This document shows positions 58,432 to 64,000 of a stretch of DNA of 64,000 bases, piece after piece; the stretch's first letter is position 1; every line of letters starts with the position of its first letter. The stretch covers positions 175,521,164 through 175,585,163 of the forward strand of contig CP136066.1 of assembly GCA_032622095.1 (NCBI GenBank). The letters are read 5' to 3'. Position numbers and translations under genes: made by a program. Source of the stretch: Siphonodentalium dalli (Eukaryota > Mollusca > Scaphopoda > Gadilida > Siphonodentaliidae). Below the pieces are notes generated by a model, which was not told where the DNA came from, did not search any database, and saw nothing but the letters and a program-made list of their open reading frames with translations.

Positions 58432-58464
58432 TAAATCCCATTTAGAGTAAATTATTTATCCACG

Positions 58465-59440
58465 ATGAAATACGCTGCTACTGATCTTGGATCCTATGTG
58501 AGAGTCATCCATGTATCGGCCCGATGGACATAAAGCATTGAAATCTACATCTTTCAAGAAACAGCTGCCTCGATATTTTGCCAAATATTGTTCTTCTTCA
58601 CACCACACACATGTCTTTGTCGACAGGGAACACACCTTGGCTTTGACGAAGAGTATGTGGAGTTTATTGTTGCCGGTGGCAATGTCGAGAAGCAGACCGT
58701 GGAAAGTCTGTATTGTGATCATCCGGAGGCAGACACAATGTTTGTCTACAAATGGTGGATGTTGATCATGAAATACCAGTTGGTAACATCGTAGTTCGAG
58801 CTGCGGACACAGATATACTCGTATTTTTCTGTTGCATCACATACATACAGTTAAATCTATTATCTGTATGGATGTTGGTACAACTGGACGTGGTAGCAGA
58901 CGCTACGTGAACGTTTCAGCTGTGTCTGAGGAAATAGGAGAAACCATCTGTTCTGCGCTGCCAGCATTTCACGCCTACAGGGGGTGCGATTATACAGCCT
59001 ATTTTGCTCAGAAGGGCAATAAACGCCCTTTTGCTCTTCTTGATCCCGATGATCATTATTCTGAAGCATTTGCAGACTTGGCCTCATGATCTGTTTCAGA
59101 AGAAAGGTACGAGGCGCCTGAACAGTATACATGTACGCTATATGGTGCCTGCAAACCCATCCCAATTAACGAATACAGATTCAATGTGTTCGAGAAAGCT
59201 TTTGGGCCTAAGAATGAAAACCGACCGTTATCAAAGCTGAAAGGACTGGACAGTAGTAGTATTCCGCCTTGCAATTCTGTTTTGCGTCAGAAAATTGACA
59301 GGGCTATTTATCTGGTTCGACGGGCCACAGATGCCAGAGTCAGTAATCCCAGAACAACCGGAATGTGACAATGGTGATACGGACGATGAACGTGTACCTG
59401 GTTGTGCTGATGACTCCGACACTGATGACGAAATTGGCCC
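58465..59440 (+). pseudogene. PIN/FEN1-like nuclease-type protein remnant
   Basis: Pieces in three frames with clear order. ATG at 58465. HPEADTMFVYKW lies at ~58722-58757 and VGNIVVRAADTDILVFF at ~58782-58830. SICMDVGTTG and RRYVNVSAVSEEIGE follow, then ALPAFHAYRGCDYTAYFAQK at ~58957-59015 with GNKRPFALLDPDD. FEKAFGPKNENRP and GLDSSSIPPCNSVLRQKI lie at ~59188-59300. E-A-D-T, A-D-T-D-h-L and G-C-D-Y-T parallel the acidic motifs of XPG/FEN1-type PIN nucleases (E-A-E-A, S-x-D-x-D, G-S-D-Y-T). A large uncharacterised family with these motifs is spread through invertebrate genomes and is often repeated, so it may be transposon-borne. At least three breaks. Confidence 0.6.
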
Positions 59441-59707
59441 ATAAATATACATTCATTGTCAATAGATGCCGAGCTCATTGCTTAATGAAGCTTTCCGTGT
59501 TTATGTTCTAAGATATTGACAATTAATACCAAGCGCAATTATTCCACAAAGCTTTAGTGTTCAAGGTGATTCATGTTTTTATTTTATTTTGAAACAAGAA
59601 TATGTTTCAATTATGTATGCCATGTTTTAATCTTGAGTTACTACATGCTTATATATTGTCACACAAAGAACTACATATATGTCGGTTGTACCACACATGG
59701 ACCTCAT

Positions 59708-60690
59708 CTTATTTGAAAACGCCAGGAAATTTCCGTTCTTAAGTTGTGTTTTTATGATCAGTGAATACAGGAGACTATTCCAGGAAAAAATGGTGGACTT
59801 ACGCGATTGTGTAATTAAAAGTGAAATTTTGACATTTCTGGGTCCCCATAGAAGACCCCTTCTTATTTGAAAACGCCAGGAAATTTCCGTTCTTAAGTTG
59901 TGTTTTTATGATCAGTGAATACAGTAGACTATTCCTGAAAAAAAATGGTGAACTTGCGCGATTGTGTAATTAAAAGTGAAATTTTGACATTTTTGTCCCC
60001 CCCCCCCCCACAGAAGACCCCTTCTTATTTGAAAACGCCAGGAAATTTGCTTTTTTAAGTTGTGCTTTTATGATCAGTGAACACAGTAGACTATTCCAGG
60101 AAAAAATGGTGGACTTACGCGATTGTGTAATTAAAAGTGAAATTTTGACATTTCTGGGTCCCCATAGAAGACCCCTTCTTATTTGAAAACGCCAGGAAAT
60201 TTCCGTTCTTAAGTTGTGTTTTAATGATCAGTGAATACAGTAGACTATTCCTGAAAAAAAATGGTGAACTTGCGCGATTGTGTAATTAAAAGTGTAATTT
60301 TGACATTTTTGCCCCCCCCCCCCAGAAGACCCCTTCTTATTTGAAAACGCCAGGAAATTTGCTTTCTTAAGTTGTGTTTTTATGATCAGGAAATTTGCTT
60401 TCTTAAGTTGTGCTTTTATGATCAGTGAATACAGTAGACTATTCCAGGAAAAAATGGTGGACTTACGCGATTGTGTAATTAAAAGTGAAATTTTGACATT
60501 TCTGGGTTCCCCATAGAAGACCCCTTCTTATTTGAAAACGCCAGGAAATTTCCGTTCTTAAGTTGTGTTTTTATGATCAGTGAATACAGTAGACTATTCC
60601 TGAAAAAAATGGTGGACTTGAGCGATTGTGAAATTAAAAGTGAAATTTTGACATTTTTGGCCCCCCCCCCCCCCCTAGAGTACTGTTTTG
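59708..60690. repeat. Tandem array of two alternating ~155 bp units
   Basis: Six units starting at CTTATTTGAAAACGCC: 59708, 59862, 60024, 60178, 60336 and 60527. Odd units end TCTGGGTCCCCATAG; even units end with a C-run of 10-18. The fifth unit has an extra internal ~38 bp duplication (60375-60415). The repeat of a two-unit period (~316 bp) shows amplification of a dimer. Confidence 0.9.
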
Positions 60691-60959
60691 GTGGATGCAT
60701 AAGCACTGCGGTTAACTTAGTTTGCAACGAAGAACAACTCTTCAGATCCTGCATTCGATTTATCTTCGAATTATGGGCGAGTTGACTCAGTTGAGTATTC
60801 TCTAGAAAACTTTAATCTCCCGTCGATACGGTCTGGAGTGAATAGTTAACCTCTACATACACATATTCCGGCTTTCCCAAAGTCACTAAATTCCGTTTAC
60901 TCATTTACGTGATTTCTCAGGAAAATAATTATACAGCTTATTACTATGATATAACCCGG

Positions 60960-61022
60960 GTGGGGGGGGGGGTCTGCAAAAAACAATCCCGTATATAGGG
61001 CCGGGGTGGGTGGGTGGTCCAG
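60960..61022. repeat. G-rich stretch
   Basis: GGTGGGGGGGGGGTC and GGGTGGGTGGGTGG within 60 bp; could form a four-stranded structure. Confidence 0.6.
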
Positions 61023-61454
61023 TGGCCGAAAAAATTTCATCAAACAAACTTCATGCAATTAATGTGGAATAGTTTCACTTCGGAGTCCGAACACTACCGG
61101 CACATTGTCTCCTGTGTTCTGAACGGTAATTCCATCATGACAACAAGGCGAAAATAACTTAAACAGCTGAAACAGTTTATTGTCACAACGAAGAATCTGT
61201 TTTATCAAGAAACACATTATCAGTATAAAACGTTCTCAAATTCGGACACAAAATGATATATCAATGCTGATATATAATGCAGACCCAAGTGAGCCGATTG
61301 TCAACGAACATTTGACTAATTATTCAACAGGAATATGTAACACCACAATCCATTCAATTAACTTTTAATTGAATGGTAATTGATAGGTAATCGTCGAATA
61401 GAATGTGGCTCAATTGTGTGTGCCTTGGGGTGTGAACCGTTTTATAAATATGTC

Positions 61455-61545
61455 ATAACCCCCTTGGGTATCTGTACAAGAAATATAGACCGCGCCGCTT
61501 CGCGGCTTGGTCTATATTTCTTGTACAGATACCCAAGGGGGTTAT
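61455..61545. repeat. Perfect 37-bp-arm palindrome
   Basis: Arms 61455-61491 and 61509-61545 are exact reverse complements (ATAACCCCCTTGGGTATCTG...). The 17-bp centre itself contains GCCGC-TTC-GCGGC. Exact arms imply recent origin, selection or ongoing correction. No coding content. Confidence 0.95.
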
Positions 61546-61621
61546 AACCTATACGTGCAACATTACACATTACTCGCTGTAATTACTCTGAAACATTACT
61601 CGCTGTGTAATGTCGCACAGC

Positions 61622-62010
61622 CTCTTGAGGCCACGGTGGTCCAGTCGGTAGAGTGCTCAGTGCTTTACGCCGTCATATATAGGCTGTCCAGTCGGTAGAG
61701 TGCTCAGTGCATTACGCCGTCATATATAGGCTGTCCAGGTCGGTAGAGCGCTCAGTGCATTACGCCGTCATATGTAGGCCGTTCAGCGTTGGCAAGCGCG
61801 GATTCCTGATCATACACGCTAAGGGAGTGTAATCAGATCCTGTATCTGGGTAAGTTTGTCATTTGCTTTCCGAGAGTCAGTGGTTTCTACGTGCGGTAAA
61901 TGACCATATTCGTGGTCTTTCCCGCACCCGTAAAACTGACTACGTCGTGATATGGCATACCGACTGTAACGACGATTACCCCCCCCCCCCCCGCAAATAA
62001 CCAACCAATA
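61622..62010 (+). mobile_element. SINE copy with triplicated head
   Basis: Body blocks match the SINE at 26395-26690 (GTATCTGGGTAAGTTTGTCA, GTGGTTTCTACGTGCGG, GGTCTTTCCCGCACCCGTAA, TGACTACGTCGTG). The head CCAGTCGGTAGAGTGCTCAG is repeated at 61641, 61688 and 61735 with a 47-bp period. The end shows a C-run and AAATAACCAACCAATAA. The head has a box A-like GTCGGTAGAGTGC. Confidence 0.7.
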
Positions 62011-62655
62011 AACGTAGTGAGTTTGTTAGTCGTCAGTGATAAACGAAAGGTGTCATAATAAAGTCAGCATTAAATAAGACTGTGTCTTGTGTGTAACACT
62101 TCACACTCGGTGTTATGTGGAGTTTATCAACATACTCTTAATGTAGTTGTTCCACCATTGACGATCTCACACCAAACCGTGGAGAAAAGTATCGTTTTAT
62201 ATTGCTGGACGGGCAAGCTTTTATATCTAAACCTCCCCATTGAAGCTGGACGTGGGACACGGTTACTCACAAACGAATCATACAATAACGGTTTATGAAG
62301 GTCATGTTGTCAGATTTCTTTTAAAATCGATTATCGACAATTTGGGAGATAAATATTACCTATATTTTATCAAGTTAATCGATAATTATATCTAAATAAA
62401 TCTCAAATAATGATAGCAGTAAATTTCCTTTTTGCACAGATTTTATTTTACAAGCCGCGATAAATGTGTGAACTCTAAAACTAAGGTAAATGTTGGGGTA
62501 GGTTTAAAGGGACGGATGGCCCTCGTTACGGGTTATAATTTAGAAATAACAGTTACCACATTATGAAAAAAAAATCCCCAAGAATATAACAATAGTATTG
62601 TATAATGCTATAGTATGAATGCGATCATATCCACAAAACACTCCTTGCGTGAGTC
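62011..62655. other. No gene recognised
   Basis: AT-rich sequence. A 69-codon frame at 62089-62298 has no recognisable content. Confidence 0.5.
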
Positions 62656-62660
62656 GAGCG

Positions 62661-62910
62661 TTTGTTTATATACATCACGTAAATAGTGAGCGATAGGCAA
62701 CACACTCAACACCGTGGTAATATTTAGGAGAGTGATTCACTGTGGTCCATTCAACATTGAAATTATGAGGGCGAACATTAGCGAGCGCTATACCGATATG
62801 TTGTAAACAACTTGGTGGCATTTCTAACTAAAGTTCAATAGTAGGGTCCCCGGTGTTGAGTGTTCTGCTTATCGAATACTCTTTACGCACTATTTGTTTA
62901 CATAACATGG
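62661..62910. repeat. Imperfect foldback, ~55 bp arms
   Basis: The left arm (about 62661-62716) with AATAGTGAGCGATAGGC and ACACTCAACACCG pairs with CGGTGTTGAGTGT and GCTTATCG...ACGCACTATT at about 62850-62905. Just beyond, TGTTTACATAACAT is tandemly repeated. Probably an old MITE. Confidence 0.55.
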
Positions 62911-63327
62911 TGTTTGTTTACATAACATCGAGTACATACATGACAATAACAGGCACTTTACGCGATACTTATGATTGGTATAAGAACAAAATTTGTGACT
63001 TTTAACCGCAATACCCACAACCAACGCTTACCGTATATTTAAAGAAACATCCGCAGAGAGAATCGGCAAAACGCTTGTAAACTGTTATTATTGGCTTGCA
63101 ATGTTTTTGTTTTTTTTAGTTTCTTTAAGAAATGGGAAAATCCATTTTTCAGCCTTTTCACAGATTTTCAGTCCAAAATTTATAAGATATCTCATAGTAT
63201 CCGTATTTTTGAATCTTCTTTGTTTATTGTCGTTACTGGTATAACTACAGAAATATGGTGAATTTTACACGAACAAGACTCATCCGATCATCATAAAACT
63301 TCATACGGATGTTCGGGGTGACTTTTA

Positions 63328-63415
63328 GATGGCAGCTATAATTTTTTTCCCGAATTTCGTTTCAAAACATGACCGTCAGCAGCCATCTTTGATTTAAAAT
63401 TTGAATCCTTCGGCC
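63328..63415 (-). repeat. Single AAGATGGC-type repeat unit, reversed
   Basis: On the minus strand, TTAAATCAAAGATGGCTGCT leads to CGAAATTCGGGAAAAAAATT and TAGCTGCCATCT, matching the units at 33645-34300. Confidence 0.6.
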
Positions 63416-63419
63416 AACA

Positions 63420-64000
63420 GTGAGCTGATCGATGCTCCTTCGATAAAGAAGAAGATTTAGAATTGCGTGTGTGTAACTTTTATTCTAAACCACCGGAGTT
63501 CATTCTTGATTTCTGGCGAAAATCATCTATGAGCAGAAAAAATAAGCCCACACCTTCTCAGAGTCACAAAAACTCTGGATGTATGCACTAAACCAGAAAT
63601 CGAACACAAACTACCAAGGGATTAAAAGAAAATTCTATAATGATGTGCATGTATATGTTGTAAAATCACAATTATAATCTGTCCCAATATATACATAAAC
63701 TAGCATATTTGTTCTGTTGATGGTGTCTTTTTAAAATACTAACTCAGAGAAAAGAGCAGTCATTTGAAAGTACAACATATTTTAAATAAATATTTTTCTT
63801 CATTTAGTTCATTCATTGTTTGATATTCACGGTTAACGAGACACGAATCAGCATTTTGCGGCTCCAGTGTAATGTTTTTAGTAAAACAGATTTCAGTGTA
63901 ATTCTATTAATCCTATAGCTTATACTCCCAAAAGCAAAGTTCGTTAATGGTTTGAAAAGACTTAATTTATGATAACACATATTGTAACTTACATCCATGA
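63420..64000. other. No gene recognised
   Basis: AT-rich; no supported feature up to the window edge. Confidence 0.5.

Noticed and set aside
59708-60690. CRISPR-like array
   Set aside because: Units are ~155 bp tandem repeats without regular unique spacers, in a eukaryotic context.

Overview
This window is eukaryotic, AT-rich and dominated by repeats. The best guess is a marine invertebrate, probably a mollusc or another lophotrochozoan. That guess rests on an intronless Mab-21/cGLR-type gene, a Polinton (Maverick) relic whose capsid protein is of the F54H12.2-like type common in invertebrate genomes, several LINE 3' ends with (AATC)n/(TAGA)n/(AATAG)n tails, a tRNA-like SINE and many foldback elements. 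There is no operon, Shine-Dalgarno site, CRISPR array or bacterial gene. No intact host protein gene is certain; the Mab-21-like gene is closest.

Layout. 1-14843: a satellite of 18 tandem monomers (811-847 bp) plus a partial one, open at the left window edge. 14880-15205: a degenerate ~35 bp minisatellite. 16981-25495: a graveyard of 5'-truncated LINEs, all on the minus strand, with a GAT/GAC microsatellite. 26395-26690: a SINE. 29203-30551: three abutting terminal-inverted-repeat (TIR) elements. The first has a CAC(A/G)GTG end and a 5-bp target duplication (Transib/RAG-transposon-like). 33645-34300: AAGATGGC-type repeats. 37694-38638: another LINE fragment. 39240-41219: the Mab-21-like gene, open except for one in-frame TAA. 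41500-45050: a plus-strand LINE split by a 2320-bp hAT element with an exact 8-bp target duplication.

46477-58431: a decayed Polinton. It holds protein-primed DNA polymerase B (with an internal inversion and a 91-bp snap-back duplication), a packaging-type ATPase, pX-like and conserved small proteins, a retrovirus-like integrase with chromodomain, minor capsid, a pVI-like protein, the major capsid, a small Cys/His protein and an adenain-like protease. All run on the plus strand apart from the inverted piece. A minus-strand zinc-knuckle gene diverges from the polymerase. Frameshifts and stops in most genes show it is not active. An 80-bp direct repeat brackets it.

58465-59440: remains of a PIN/FEN1-like protein gene. 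59708-60690: a two-type tandem repeat. 61455-61545: a perfect 37-bp palindrome. 61622-62010: a second SINE copy with a triplicated head. The rest shows no gene I can support. Coordinates of decayed elements are approximate, and all family names come from motif recognition without any database search.
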